The position numbers and the translations under genes are program-made. From Nocardioides pocheonensis (GTDB taxonomy: Bacteria; Actinomycetota; Actinomycetes; Propionibacteriales; Nocardioidaceae), in assembly GCF_003725535.1 (NCBI RefSeq), contig NZ_RJSF01000037.1:40501-88481 (forward strand): a stretch of 47,981 nt of DNA. Reading direction: 5' to 3'. Shown one piece after another: positions 23,745 through 32,920 of this stretch (position 1 is the first letter of the stretch; every line of letters starts with the position of its first letter). The notes beneath the pieces are model-generated. The model saw only the letters and a list, made by a program, of their open reading frames with translations. It was not told where the DNA came from and did not search any database.

Positions 23745-24842
23745 ATGTCCCTTGCCCCCACCAGCGCCGCACCCCCGACCCGCGCGATGGCCGCCCACGC
23801 TGCGCGCACCGCGGTGGAGACGGCGCTCGCGCGCGCCGCGATGGTGCTCCCCGAGCGGGCGCAGCGCGCGCTCCTGCGCCGGCCGGTCGTCCTGGACGGC
23901 CAGCGGCTCTCCACGGAGATGCAGATGATGCTGGCCCTGCAGCGGCTCGCGCGGCAGCCGGAGCTCGGTGTGCTGCCCCTGCCGCAGTCCCGCGAGGTGG
24001 TCGTGCGCCAGGGGCGCATGGTCGCCGGCCGGCAGCCGATCGGCGCGCTGCGCGAGCTCACCGTCGACGGGGCCGGCGGCCCGCTCGCCGCCCGGCTCTA
24101 CATCCCCTCGTCGCGCCTCGGCGCCGACCCGGTGCCGACCCTGCTGTTCCTCCACGGCGGCGGCATGTGCCTGGGCGATCTGGACAGCCACGACGGTGCG
24201 TGCCGGCACCTGGCCGAGCGCTCCGGTGTCCAGGTCCTGTCGGTGGACTACCCGCTGGCGCCCGAGCACCCGTTCCCGGCTCCGGTGGAGGAGTGCTTCG
24301 CGGCGTACCGGTGGCTGGTGGAGAACGCGCACGCGGTCAACGCCGATCCGGAGCGGCTCGCCGTCGGCGGTGACTCCGCCGGCGGCTACCTCGCCGCCAC
24401 CACCGCGATCCGCGCGGCCGAGGCCGGCCTGCCGATGGCCTTCCAGCTCCTGGTCTACCCCTGCACGGACTTCGTGAACCGGTCGCGCAGCAAGGAGCTG
24501 TTCGACGGCGGCGGCTTCTACCTCAGCCGTGAGGGCATGGACCGGCTGACGGACTGGTACTTCGCGGACCCGGCGACGCGCGCCGACCCGCTCGGCTCGG
24601 TGCTGCTGCGCGACGCCTTCCCCGAGGGGCTGGCCCCCGCGCACGTCGTGACGGCCGGGTTCGACCCGCTGCGCGACGAGGGCGAGGCGTACGCCGACCT
24701 GCTCGCCGCCCACGGTGTGCCGGTCACCCGGAAGCGCTACCCGTCGATGATCCACGGCTTCTTCAACGTCGTCGGCGTCGGGCGCGAGGCCCGAGCGCAC
24801 AGCGCCGAGATCGCCGGCGTGCTGGGTCGCGCGCTGCCGTAG
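23745..24842 (+). CDS. Alpha/beta hydrolase, hormone-sensitive-lipase family
   Basis: A 365-residue esterase-type hydrolase. The oxyanion-hole motif HGGGMCLGD follows LLFLHGGG, the nucleophile Ser is in [10 protein letters not shown], the acid is Asp in [11 protein letters not shown], and the catalytic His is in SMIHGFFN. The first 100 residues are an Ala/Arg-rich helical cap. No signal peptide is evident, so it is probably intracellular; substrate unknown. It is divergent from ppk with a 52-bp gap that holds the ppk PHO-like box. Confidence 0.92.
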   Translation: MSLAPTSAAPPTRAMAAHAARTAVETALARAAMVLPERAQRALLRRPVVLDGQRLSTEMQMMLALQRLARQPELGVLPLPQSREVVVRQGRMVAGRQPIGALRELTVDGAGGPLAARLYIPSSRLGADPVPTLLFLHGGGMCLGDLDSHDGACRHLAERSGVQVLSVDYPLAPEHPFPAPVEECFAAYRWLVENAHAVNADPERLAVGGDSAGGYLAATTAIRAAEAGLPMAFQLLVYPCTDFVNRSRSKELFDGGGFYLSREGMDRLTDWYFADPATRADPLGSVLLRDAFPEGLAPAHVVTAGFDPLRDEGEAYADLLAAHGVPVTRKRYPSMIHGFFNVVGVGREARAHSAEIAGVLGRALP

Positions 24843-25030
24843 CAGAGGTCGGACCGCCCCACAACGGCCTTTCGGATCGCATTCGGACCGTATTTCGGTC
24901 GCCTGGTCCCCGCACGAACTGGACATACGGAGTAAACGCGCCGACCTTCGGTGTTTCCCCCATTTGACGGCGCGATCGGCACTAGGTTCGCGGGCGATAC
25001 ACACACTCACAAGTGATCCAAGGGGGATCC

Positions 25031-26308
25031 ATGAAGTCAGTTATGTCCCGATCGGCTCTCGGCCGTCGGGTAATCCCGGGAACTGTGCTCGCGCTTGCCG
25101 GCGCCGCGCTGAGCCTCGGCGTCGCCGCACCGGCGAACGCACTCGCAGGCCACGACCTTGAAGGCACGGTGACCGGCGTCGGCGGCGCTCCCGTGAACGA
25201 CGTCTGCGTGGACGCGTACGACGCGGCCGACGGCAGCTACCTCGGAGAGTCGTGCACGGGCGTCGACGGCGCCTACTCCTTCGACGGGCTCGGCGCCACG
25301 GCCAACCAGGTGAAGCTGTTCTACTACGACGACAGCAGCTTCAGCTACGCCGGTGACACCCAGTACGTCTCCACGTGGGTCGGCTCGAAGTTCAAGCCGA
25401 ATGCCACCGTGCTCACCTACACGCCGGCCGGGGACACGGTCGTCAACATCTCGGCGACCCCGGACGCGATCATCAGCGGCACGCTGGCCGCGGCCGACGG
25501 GCACGCGCTGACCGGCTCCTACTGGTTCGACGTCGTGGACTCGGACGGCTACTGGCCCAACTACTCCATCGCCCGTGACGGCATCAACTTCAAGATCGCG
25601 GTCGAGCCCGGCACGTACCGAGTCGGCGGCTACGGGTACGACAACCCGGCGACCGGTGACGACATCAACTACCTCGAGAAGTGGTGGGTCGACAGCGACT
25701 CGATGTTCACCGCCACGCCGGTGACGGTGACGGCAGCGGGTGTCGGCGGGATCAACTTCCGGCTGACCGACCAGCTCGCCGCCCGTCAGGCGCCGTCGAT
25801 CAGCGGCTTCGCCGCGGTGGGTCGTCCGCTGGTTGCCTCGCCCGGCACCTGGGCGCGCAGCGCGGGCACCGAGTTCAGCTACCAGTGGAAGCGTGGCACG
25901 ACCGTGGTCGGCACCGGTGCGATGTACACGCCGACGGCTGCGGACTTCGGTCAGCGCCTGAACGTCGTGGTGCGTGCCGTGAACGGCACCAACGCCGGTG
26001 AGGCCGCCTCCGCCGCGACCGACCCGGTTCGCTGGCCGTCCGACGCCAGGGGCCGGGCCAAGGCGCTCGCCGGTCACAAGGCGCGGTTCGCGGTCAAGAT
26101 CGTCTCGGCGAAGCAGTCCCCGGTGCGCGGCAAGGTCGTCGTGCTCCGTGGCACCAAGGTGGTCCACAAGGCGGTCAAGCTCGTCAAGGGCAAGGCCGTG
26201 ATCATCGTGAAGGGTCAGCCGAAGGGCAAGCAGACCTACACGGTGCTCTACAAGGGCAACAGCCTCCTCGCGAAGTCGGCGAAGAACTTCACGGTTCGGA
26301 TCCACTGA
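25031..26308 (+). CDS. Secreted protein with carboxypeptidase-regulatory-like and Ig-like domains
   Basis: A 425-residue exported protein. The signal peptide (RRVIPGTVLALAGAALSLG) ends at about residue 39 (ANALA). Residues about 43-135 form a CarboxypepD_reg-like beta-sandwich (LEGTVTGVGGAPVNDVCVDA; DGAYSFDGLG), followed by a second similar domain (ISGTLAAADGHALTGSY). About 255-340 is the PSISGFAAVGRPLVASPGTW module common in actinobacterial surface proteins, and about 345-425 an Ig-like domain rich in Lys (RGKVVVLRGTKVVHKAVKLV). ATG 25031 follows AAGGGGG; a GTG 18 nt upstream is less likely. There is no catalytic or sorting motif; an adhesive or structural role is a guess. Confidence 0.85.
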   Translation: MKSVMSRSALGRRVIPGTVLALAGAALSLGVAAPANALAGHDLEGTVTGVGGAPVNDVCVDAYDAADGSYLGESCTGVDGAYSFDGLGATANQVKLFYYDDSSFSYAGDTQYVSTWVGSKFKPNATVLTYTPAGDTVVNISATPDAIISGTLAAADGHALTGSYWFDVVDSDGYWPNYSIARDGINFKIAVEPGTYRVGGYGYDNPATGDDINYLEKWWVDSDSMFTATPVTVTAAGVGGINFRLTDQLAARQAPSISGFAAVGRPLVASPGTWARSAGTEFSYQWKRGTTVVGTGAMYTPTAADFGQRLNVVVRAVNGTNAGEAASAATDPVRWPSDARGRAKALAGHKARFAVKIVSAKQSPVRGKVVVLRGTKVVHKAVKLVKGKAVIIVKGQPKGKQTYTVLYKGNSLLAKSAKNFTVRIH

Positions 26309-26337
26309 CACCGGGCTGACAGCCCGACAGACAACGA

Positions 26338-26365
26338 GCGGCCTCCGGGAAGTCCCGGGGGCCGC
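26338..26365. terminator. Bidirectional terminator hairpin
   Basis: GCGGCCTCCGGG and CCCGGGGGCCGC pair with one mismatch around AAGT, followed by TTCGTCGT. It lies between the convergent secreted-protein and mshD genes. Confidence 0.75.
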
Positions 26366-26383
26366 TTCGTCGTCCCGGATGGA

Positions 26384-27310
26384 TCAGTGCGTGGCGCCGC
26401 GGTACTGCACCTCGGTGCGCACGGTGGTGAACCCTTGCCCCTCGTAGACCGCGATCGCGGGATCGTTGTCGCCGTCCACGTAGAGGATCACCTCGTCGAC
26501 GCCGCGGGTCGCCAGGTGGCGCAGGCCGACGTTGGTGAGCAGGGTGCCGAGGCCGCGGCCGGCGGCCTTGGGGTTGGTCGCGACGACGTACACCTCGCCG
26601 TACGGCGGGCGCTCGTCGCGGTGCACCTTGGTCCAGTGGAAGCCGAGCACCTGCATCTCGGGGTCGGCCGCGAGCTCGAGGTCGGTCTCCTCGTCGGGCA
26701 CCGCGAGGAACAGCCCGTCCGGGTCGAACCAGGGCTCGCCGACCCGCTCCTGGAAGTCCTCGTGGGTCATGTGCCCCTGCTCCGGGTGGTGGGCGAACGC
26801 CGCCGCGTTGACCTCCAGGAGGGCCTGCTCGTCGGACGGCAGGAACGTCCGGATCCGTACGCCGGGAGGCACGACCGCCTTGCCCAGGGGCAGTGACGTC
26901 GGCCGGCTCATGATCCGCAGCTCCCGCTCGCGCGGGATGCCGAAGCGCTCGGCGATCCGCGCGGCGCCCGGGTGGTCGGCGTGCGACCAGGCCTCGACCC
27001 GGTCGGTCGCGGCGAGCGCCCGCCGGGCCAGCTCGGTGCCGACGCCCTGCCCGCGCGCGTCCGGGTGCACGGCGAGGTCGAGGATCTGCCCGTGCAGCAG
27101 GGCGAAGCCGCCGGCGCCCAGCCAGAGCGAGGCGTCGCGGAGCCCGCGGTACTTCAGCTGCAGGCAGGCCTGCTCGTTCAGCGTGATCACGCCGTCCGCC
27201 TCGTCGCACGCCTCGGCGATCCGCCGGACCTCGGCCGCCGGGCCGTCCGTCGGGGAGGCCGCGAAGGCCTCGGGGGTGACCTGCTGGATCTCGGCCTCGA
27301 TCTGCGACAT
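26384..27310 (-). CDS. mshD: Mycothiol synthase
   Basis: A 308-residue tandem GNAT acetyltransferase that acetylates Cys-GlcN-Ins in the last step of mycothiol synthesis. The acetyl-CoA loops of the two GNAT domains are VHPDARGQGVGTELARRAL and TNPKAAGRGLGTLLTNVGL; FHWTKVH and ILYVDGDNDPAIAVYEGQGF are typical of MshD. ATG 27308-27310 begins MSQIEAEIQQ; the frame extends upstream without homology. It is divergent from the GT61 gene and near glnR, as in other actinobacteria. Confidence 0.95.
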   Translation of the reverse strand: MSQIEAEIQQVTPEAFAASPTDGPAAEVRRIAEACDEADGVITLNEQACLQLKYRGLRDASLWLGAGGFALLHGQILDLAVHPDARGQGVGTELARRALAATDRVEAWSHADHPGAARIAERFGIPRERELRIMSRPTSLPLGKAVVPPGVRIRTFLPSDEQALLEVNAAAFAHHPEQGHMTHEDFQERVGEPWFDPDGLFLAVPDEETDLELAADPEMQVLGFHWTKVHRDERPPYGEVYVVATNPKAAGRGLGTLLTNVGLRHLATRGVDEVILYVDGDNDPAIAVYEGQGFTTVRTEVQYRGATH

Positions 27311-27350
27311 GCACAGCAGGGTAGGGGATCCGCGGGTACAGTCACGCCGC

Positions 27351-28559
27351 GTGAGCCGCCTGCCTCCGACGCTGCAGCCGATCTGGCCGCTGGCCAAGAG
27401 GCTGCACCGGCTGGCGTCGCTGCTGCTGGGCCTCGTGGGCCGCCGCACCTCGGTGGTCTGGGGCGACCGCCGGCTGCCGCGCACCGCGGGCGCGAACTCG
27501 GCCGCGACCGCGGCGGCCGAGCCGGAGGCGGTGCGGCTGCACCCCGGCCCGCAGGGGGAGACGATGCGGCGGAGCATGCCCGACGGCGACCCGCCCGGGC
27601 ACTGGACCTTCCGGCACGCGACCCGGGCGGACCTCCCCCAGCAGTTCACCCTGGAGATCCGCGAGGGCGTGGTGGTCGGCGACTACGGCGCGATCATCAC
27701 CCCGGGGAACCGTCTCGACCAGGAGACCAGCGAGTACTTCGGCATCGACGGCTGGCGCGAGCACCCGATCTTCCTGCGCCCGCGGCTGCCGCGGATCGAG
27801 GACGTGAGCGGCAGCCTGGCCGTCCTGGCCACGCGCGGGGGCAGCAACAACTACTACCACTTCCTGCTCGACGTGCTGCCCCGGCTGGCGGTGCTCGACG
27901 CCTGCGTACCGGACGCCAAGCCGGACGCCCTCTACCTGCCGACCGCGACCCGCTACCAGCAGGAGCTGCTGGCCCTCCTCGGCCTGGACACCGCCACGGT
28001 CGTGGAGACCCGGAAGCACCGGGCGGTGCGGGCGGAGACGTTGCTGGTGCCCTCGCTGCCCAACCCCGACGAGCTCGCGCCGGGCTGGCTGGTGGCCTGG
28101 CTGCGCGAGCGGCTGCCGGCGATCGACACCACCGACAAGCCGCGGCGGATCTTCGTCACGCGGGGGGACCGTCCGCACACCCGCCGGCTCGAGAGCGAGC
28201 CGGCGCTCTGGCCGCAGCTGGAGGCTCGCGGCTTCGCGCGGATCGACCCGGGCACGATGAGCGTCCGCGACCAGATCGACCACTTCGCCGCGGCCGAGAC
28301 GATCATCGGGGTCCACGGGGCCGCGCTGACCAACCTGGTGTTCGCGCGCCCGGGCGTCCGGGTGCTCGAGCTGTTCGCGCCGGCGTACCTCAAGCACTGC
28401 TTCTGGTCGATCACGCAGAGCATCCCCGGCGCCGAGTACCGCTACCTCGTCGGCGACGGCGACCCGGTGCCGGAGGGCGGCTGGATGAAGGGCGTGCAGG
28501 ACGACATCGCGATCGCACCGCAGCGGGTGCTCGACCAGCTGCCCTGGCTGCTCGGCTGA
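27351..28559 (+). CDS. GT61 (DUF563) family glycosyltransferase
   Basis: A 402-residue protein of the GT61/DUF563 group, often tied to capsule or glycan synthesis. Diagnostic segments are GGSNNYYHFLLDVLPRLAVL in the middle and IIGVHGAALTNLVFARPG followed by VLELF near the C-terminus; RRIFVTRGDRPHTRRL is the usual intervening basic stretch. GTG 27351 begins just after the mshD upstream region. No membrane segments are evident. It lies outside the main glycan island by about 1.6 kb and could contribute to the same product; linkage and acceptor are unknown. Confidence 0.87.
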   Translation: MSRLPPTLQPIWPLAKRLHRLASLLLGLVGRRTSVVWGDRRLPRTAGANSAATAAAEPEAVRLHPGPQGETMRRSMPDGDPPGHWTFRHATRADLPQQFTLEIREGVVVGDYGAIITPGNRLDQETSEYFGIDGWREHPIFLRPRLPRIEDVSGSLAVLATRGGSNNYYHFLLDVLPRLAVLDACVPDAKPDALYLPTATRYQQELLALLGLDTATVVETRKHRAVRAETLLVPSLPNPDELAPGWLVAWLRERLPAIDTTDKPRRIFVTRGDRPHTRRLESEPALWPQLEARGFARIDPGTMSVRDQIDHFAAAETIIGVHGAALTNLVFARPGVRVLELFAPAYLKHCFWSITQSIPGAEYRYLVGDGDPVPEGGWMKGVQDDIAIAPQRVLDQLPWLLG

Positions 28560-28566
28560 GCGCCGG

Positions 28567-29283
28567 TCAGAGCGAGGCGTCCTCGCGGTCGCGCACCTGG
28601 TCCTTGGGCGGCAGCACGAACCGGTAGCCGACGTTGCGGACCGTGCCGATCAGCGACTCGTTCTCCGGGCCGAGCTTGGCCCGGAGCCGGCGTACGTGCA
28701 CGTCGACGGTGCGGGTGCCGCCGAAGTAGTCGTAGCCCCACACCTCCTGCAGCAGCTGCTCGCGGGTGAACACGCGACCGGGGTGCTGGACGAGGTACTT
28801 GAGCAGCTCGAACTCCTTGAAGGTGAGGTCGAGCACCCGGCGACCCAGCTTCGCGGTGTACGTCGCCTCGTCCACGACCACCTCGCCGCCGCGGATGATG
28901 TGCGCCTCGGGGTCGTTCGGGTCCTTGGCGGCGTCGAGGCGGCCGACGGCGATGCGCAGGCGCGCGTCGATCTCAGCGGGGCCGGCGTCGTCGAGGATCA
29001 CGTCGTCCATGCCCCAGTCGGCGGCGACGACGGCCAGGCCGCCCTCGGTGACGATCAGCAGGACGGGCTGGTCGGAGCCGGTGGTCCGGATCAGCCGGCA
29101 CAGGTCGCGCGCGTGGGCGAGCTCGCGCCGGCCGTCGATGAGCACCAGGTCGGAGGCCGGTGCCTCGAGCAGCGCGCTCCCCTCGGCGGGGAGGATCTTC
29201 ACCTGGTGGGGCAGCAGGGCGAGTCCGGGCAGCACGTCGGCCGAGGGCTGCGTCGTGCTCGTCAGCAAGAGCAGGGTGCTCAA
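28567..29283 (-). CDS. glnR: GlnR, orphan OmpR-type nitrogen regulator
   Basis: A 238-residue response regulator with a winged-helix output domain. The N-terminal receiver (about 1-120) begins [20 protein letters not shown] and has [19 protein letters not shown] and [20 protein letters not shown], all closely like Streptomyces GlnR. It keeps the central Asp but lacks the N-terminal acidic pair needed for phosphotransfer. The DNA-binding domain has [15 protein letters not shown] and [20 protein letters not shown] 29281-29283 is the start, since GGAGGAGGTG lies 7 nt upstream. GlnR controls nitrogen assimilation genes; no cognate kinase is adjacent, as expected. Confidence 0.95.
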   Translation of the reverse strand: MSTLLLLTSTTQPSADVLPGLALLPHQVKILPAEGSALLEAPASDLVLIDGRRELAHARDLCRLIRTTGSDQPVLLIVTEGGLAVVAADWGMDDVILDDAGPAEIDARLRIAVGRLDAAKDPNDPEAHIIRGGEVVVDEATYTAKLGRRVLDLTFKEFELLKYLVQHPGRVFTREQLLQEVWGYDYFGGTRTVDVHVRRLRAKLGPENESLIGTVRNVGYRFVLPPKDQVRDREDASL

Positions 29284-29334
29284 GAGGGAACACCTCCTCC
29301 GGGCGGGCGTCTGCGATGAGGCAGGATATCGGAG

Positions 29335-29637
29335 ATGAGCGCGCTCACACCGCAGACCGACTCAACAGCCGGACAAGTCCGGTTGCGGTACTGGGCGTCC
29401 GCGCGCGCGGCGGCCGGTGTCGAGGAGGACCTGGTGGACGTCGCGGGACCGGTCTCGCTGGCGGACCTGCGCGACCGCGCCTGCGATCTGCACGCCGGAT
29501 CGGCCCGCTTCTCAGCCGTGGTCAGCACCTGCTCGGTGCTCGTGGACGACCGGCCGGTGGCCTCGAAGGACCCGGGCGAGGTGCTCGTCGAGCCGGGCCA
29601 GACAGTGGAGTTCCTGCCGCCGTTCGCGGGCGGATGA
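29335..29637 (+). CDS. MoaD/ThiS family sulfur-carrier protein
   Basis: A 100-residue beta-grasp protein ending in Gly-Gly (FLPPFAGG), the C-terminus that becomes a thiocarboxylate in sulfur carriers. Family segments are [18 protein letters not shown] and [15 protein letters not shown] 29335 has AGGA 8 nt upstream. No other molybdopterin or thiamin genes are in the window; the thioredoxin gene follows 58 nt later on the same strand. Partner and pathway (Moco, thiamin or cysteine) cannot be told. Confidence 0.88.
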   Translation: MSALTPQTDSTAGQVRLRYWASARAAAGVEEDLVDVAGPVSLADLRDRACDLHAGSARFSAVVSTCSVLVDDRPVASKDPGEVLVEPGQTVEFLPPFAGG

Positions 29638-29695
29638 GCGCTCGCGCTCGTCGAGCCCGGCGGAATGTTCCGGCCGGCGTGAGGTTGAACCAGTC

Positions 29696-30154
29696 ATGAG
29701 CAGCGGTGGCTACGTCCTCCTCGTCGCGGTGCTGGCCGCGCTCGCGTTCGGGGTCTACCGCGCGATGGTCGACGGCCGGTTCCGCGGCACGCACCGCATC
29801 CGCGGCGCGGTCGAGGCGGAGCGCGAGATGTCCGCGGACGTCACCTCGGTGCTCGCGGGCACTCCGTGGTCGGAGCAGCTCGGCGAGCGCGCGACGTTCC
29901 TGCAGTTCTCCTCGGCGTTCTGCGCGCCGTGCCGGGCCACCCGGCGGATCCTCGAGGACGTCGTCGCGGAGACGCCGGGAGTGGCCCACGTCGAGGTCGA
30001 CGCCGAGCACCACCTCGAGCTGGTCCGCCGCCTCGGCGTCCTCCGTACGCCGACCACCCTGGTGCTCGACGGTGCCGGCGTCGAGGTGACCCGCGCCGCG
30101 GGTGCGCCGACGAAGGCCCAGGTGCAGGCGGCGATCGCGGCGCTCACCGGCTGA
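29696..30154 (+). CDS. Membrane-anchored thioredoxin-like protein
   Basis: A 152-residue protein: one N-terminal membrane segment (YVLLVAVLAALAFGVY, about 6-21), then a thioredoxin fold with active site Cys76-Ala-Pro-Cys79 in SSAFCAPCRAT and the cis-Pro in LRTPTTLVL. It resembles the ThiX-type thioredoxins that neighbour rhodanese genes in actinobacteria. Here the rhodanese operon lies 15 kb away beyond the glycan island. It is likely extracytoplasmic-facing or membrane-tethered; the redox partner is unknown but DUF4395, which also has a CxxC, is a candidate. Confidence 0.87.
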   Translation: MSSGGYVLLVAVLAALAFGVYRAMVDGRFRGTHRIRGAVEAEREMSADVTSVLAGTPWSEQLGERATFLQFSSAFCAPCRATRRILEDVVAETPGVAHVEVDAEHHLELVRRLGVLRTPTTLVLDGAGVEVTRAAGAPTKAQVQAAIAALTG

Positions 30155-30157
30155 GGA

Positions 30158-30928
30158 TCAGGCGCCCGGGTCCTTCTGCACGAAGATCATCAGCGTCGGC
30201 TCCAGGGCCGGCGGGGTGAGCCGCCCGAGGAACGCGGCCGCCCGCCAGGCGACCTTCGACTGGCCGAAGTAGGTCGGCTCCGAGGTGTGGCCGTAGACCA
30301 CGACCTTGCTGGGCGCGGGGAACAGCCGGCGCAGCTGGCGACGCGTGTTCATGTGGTACTCGACCGGGAAGACGTCCTCGTCCTTGCGGCCCGGCTGGAG
30401 CCGGTGGAGGAACCGCGTGTGCAGCTTGTTCGGCACGGCCCGGGCGCCGAGCCCGATCATGCCCCACTTGTTCGGGGTGCGGGCGGCGAGCCAGCCGCCC
30501 GGCTTGAGCACCCGCAGGATCTCCGCGGCGACCCCGGGCGCGTCGGCCGCACTGACGTGCTCGAGCACGTAGTCGGCCAGCACCAGGTCGAAGGAGGCGT
30601 CCGGGTAGGGGATCGGGTCACCGGGCGCGACCACCTTCGCCTCGGCGAGCGCAGCGTTCTTCAGGACCGCGTCGTCGACGTCGATCCCGACGACGCGGGC
30701 GACCCGCTCGTGGAACGCGCGGAGGTTGCGGGAGTACTCGGCCAGCGGCTCGGTCATCCAGAGCCCCCGCCCGGCGCCGAAGTCGAGGACGGTGCTCGAG
30801 GGATCGAGGAGCGCGTTCACGCGCGTGTAGAACTCGACGAACCCGTCATAGCGGGTGAATCCGCCGACCGTGGACTCCGGGTAGAGGTCGCGGAGGGTCT
30901 CGCTCGGCCGGAAGGGATCAGTCGGCAT
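30158..30928 (-). CDS. Class I SAM-dependent methyltransferase
   Basis: A 256-residue methyltransferase. Motif I is VLDFGAGRGLWM, motif II region VVGIDVDDAV, motif IV region DLVLADYVLEHV, then LRVLKPGGWLAART. These place it in the Methyltransf_11/UbiE-like group. ATG 30926-30928 is chosen by the MPTDPFRPSETLRDLYPEST start, with GAGAGG upstream. It is the first gene of the glycan island, convergent with the thioredoxin gene (3-bp gap), and probably methylates a sugar or lipid intermediate; the acceptor is not known. Confidence 0.85.
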   Translation of the reverse strand: MPTDPFRPSETLRDLYPESTVGGFTRYDGFVEFYTRVNALLDPSSTVLDFGAGRGLWMTEPLAEYSRNLRAFHERVARVVGIDVDDAVLKNAALAEAKVVAPGDPIPYPDASFDLVLADYVLEHVSAADAPGVAAEILRVLKPGGWLAARTPNKWGMIGLGARAVPNKLHTRFLHRLQPGRKDEDVFPVEYHMNTRRQLRRLFPAPSKVVVYGHTSEPTYFGQSKVAWRAAAFLGRLTPPALEPTLMIFVQKDPGA

Positions 30929-31061
30929 GGCCGCCTCTCGTGGGTCCCAGGCTCTCGTCAGGGTGGCGCGATCATAGCCACCACCGAGGGCCGGGATCTC
31001 GGATATGGTCACGCCCTGATCGCACCTCCCGCGTTGCACCCGCAGGAAAGGCACGACAACG

Positions 31062-31943
31062 ATGGCTCCCACGCTCGGCGACCTGGCTTCGCGTCTGCGA
31101 CTCGCGCTCTACCTGCGGCTTCCCGACCGGCCGGTCCGCCGGCGTGTGCGGGGCATCGAGATGCTGCTGCCGCGTCGACACGCGCTCCCGCACTTCACCC
31201 GCGGCAGCTCGCCGTACGCCGTCAACCTCGTCGAGCTCGCCCGACTGATCGCGGAGGCCGAGGACGGGCTGTGCCTGCTCGACATCGGCGCCAACGTCGG
31301 CGACTCCGCCCTGCTCGTGCTCGACAAGACCCACGCGGACGTGGTCTGCGTGGAGCCCGACCCGCAGTGGATCGACTACCTCGAGCACAACGTCGGGGCG
31401 CTGCCACACGTCGCGGTCGAGCCCTCCGTGCTGGTCGGTCCCGAGGACGCCGGAGCCTCGATGGAGCTGGTGCACGAGTCGGTGGGCACCAGTCACGTGC
31501 AGCGCAGCACCGACGGCTCGGGACTGCCGTCCCTGACCACCGACGAGCTGCTCGCGAAGTACCCCCAGCTGGCCGACGTGCGGCTGGTGAAGTCCGACAC
31601 CGACGGGTACGACGTGCAGCTGGTCCCCGCACTTGCCCGCACGTTCCTGCCGTCGAAGCCGGTGCTGTTCTTCGAGTTCGACCCGCGACCCACCGCGGTC
31701 GCCACCCCCGAGCTCGAGCCGAACGACATCTGGGACGTGCTGGTCGACCTCGGCTACGAGCACGCCCTCGTGTGGGACAACGGCGGCCGTCTCATCGGAC
31801 CCGCCGCGACGGCCGAGCTCCGGGAGAAGAGCGCGGTCCTCGACCTGCCGGAGAAGGAGCGCGGCTACGGGTTCTGGGACGTCGCGGTGGCGCACCGCGA
31901 CGACGCGGTCGGACGCAAGGTCCTCGACCAGCTCTCAGTCTGA
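31062..31943 (+). CDS. FkbM family methyltransferase
   Basis: A 293-residue SAM-dependent O-methyltransferase of the FkbM group, common in glycan clusters. SAM-binding motif is LLDIGANVGDSALLVL, followed by VVCVEPDPQWIDYLEHNV; VRLVKSDTDGYDVQLV and VLFFEFDPRP are the family's central strands. ATG 31062 follows GGAAAGG. Its 3' end overlaps the convergent sulfotransferase gene by 9 bp. Confidence 0.88.
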   Translation: MAPTLGDLASRLRLALYLRLPDRPVRRRVRGIEMLLPRRHALPHFTRGSSPYAVNLVELARLIAEAEDGLCLLDIGANVGDSALLVLDKTHADVVCVEPDPQWIDYLEHNVGALPHVAVEPSVLVGPEDAGASMELVHESVGTSHVQRSTDGSGLPSLTTDELLAKYPQLADVRLVKSDTDGYDVQLVPALARTFLPSKPVLFFEFDPRPTAVATPELEPNDIWDVLVDLGYEHALVWDNGGRLIGPAATAELREKSAVLDLPEKERGYGFWDVAVAHRDDAVGRKVLDQLSV

Positions 31944-32807
31944 GGGGTAGCCGAGCCGCTCGGCCAGACCGGGCGCGATCGCCTCGAGTGCGGCGTGGTG
32001 CTCGGGCTTGAAGACGTCGCGGAAGGTCTTCCGGTCGACCCGGTAGTGCGACTCCGACCCGGCCTCGCGCTGAGCCAGGTCGCGCGCCTGCAGGGCCTCG
32101 CGGGACACGTCGTGCAGGACGGTCTCGAGCTCGTCGGGCGAGAGGCTGACCCCGCAGTGCTTGAGCATCAGGGCCACCCAGTGCCGCGGATCGGCGTTCA
32201 CGTCCTCGAGCCGGAAGCTGGCGACGTCGGGGTCGTCGACGTCGACCCACGTCTCGATCTCGCGCAGTCGCGGAGCGGCGTCCTCGATCAGCAGCAGCAG
32301 GCCCTCGTCGAAGGGGAGCGCGCGGATCTCGTCGCGCACCCGCTCCACCTCGGCGAGGTGGGTCGGCCGGTGCGTCTTCACGGCCGAGTAGTAGCCGGAC
32401 ACGACGAGGTCACGCGGGTCGCGGAACATGTAGACGACCCGCCGGGGCCGCAACCGCGGGATCTCGAGGAACTCGTCGTAGCCGGCGTAGATGCCCGGGA
32501 CGAAGGTGCCCGCGGGGAACCGCTTGTGCGGGGTCTGCTGGTAGTCCAGCTGGGGCAGGGTGAACAGGCCGGTGTGCGAGCGCACGACGGGGTGGTCGAA
32601 CAGCGCCTTCATCCACTGGCTGCCGGCCTTGGGCGAGGAGGCGGCGAAGATGTTGCCGATCTCGGGGACCCGGCCGGTGAGCTGGAGGCCGCGGCCGCGC
32701 GCTGCGGCGTACGCGTGCACGCCGCGCTTGACCGCCGTGCGTGCGGGATTCCACTGCACGGCCTGCGTTGCCCATTCCCGCGCTCGGGCGCTTGGTGCCG
32801 CTGACAT
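31935..32807 (-). CDS. Sulfotransferase
   Basis: A 290-residue PAPS-dependent sulfotransferase. The 5'-phosphosulfate loop is FAASSPKAGSQWMKALF and the 3'-phosphate site is VYMFRDPRDLVVSGYYSA; the C-terminal part (KTFRDVFKPEHH) resembles the usual RKG region loosely. ATG 32805-32807 follows AGAGGAG, better than the in-frame start 33 nt upstream. Its place among methyltransferases, glycosyltransferases and a flippase suggests it sulfates the glycan; the acceptor is unproven. No PAPS synthesis genes are in view. Confidence 0.87.
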   Translation of the reverse strand: MSAAPSARAREWATQAVQWNPARTAVKRGVHAYAAARGRGLQLTGRVPEIGNIFAASSPKAGSQWMKALFDHPVVRSHTGLFTLPQLDYQQTPHKRFPAGTFVPGIYAGYDEFLEIPRLRPRRVVYMFRDPRDLVVSGYYSAVKTHRPTHLAEVERVRDEIRALPFDEGLLLLIEDAAPRLREIETWVDVDDPDVASFRLEDVNADPRHWVALMLKHCGVSLSPDELETVLHDVSREALQARDLAQREAGSESHYRVDRKTFRDVFKPEHHAALEAIAPGLAERLGYPSD

Positions 32808-32920
32808 GGTGATGACTCCTCTGCTCGAGCGTGCGCGCACGGTCCTTGCTTGAGGTCAACGAGGAGTCGGCCGTTCGGCTACCCTACGAGGTCGAAGATC
32901 CTCATGCCGAGCGGAGCGTC

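Noticed and set aside
24960-24990. TTGACG followed by TAGGTT as promoter of the secreted repeat-domain protein.
   Set aside because: The spacer is only 13 bp.
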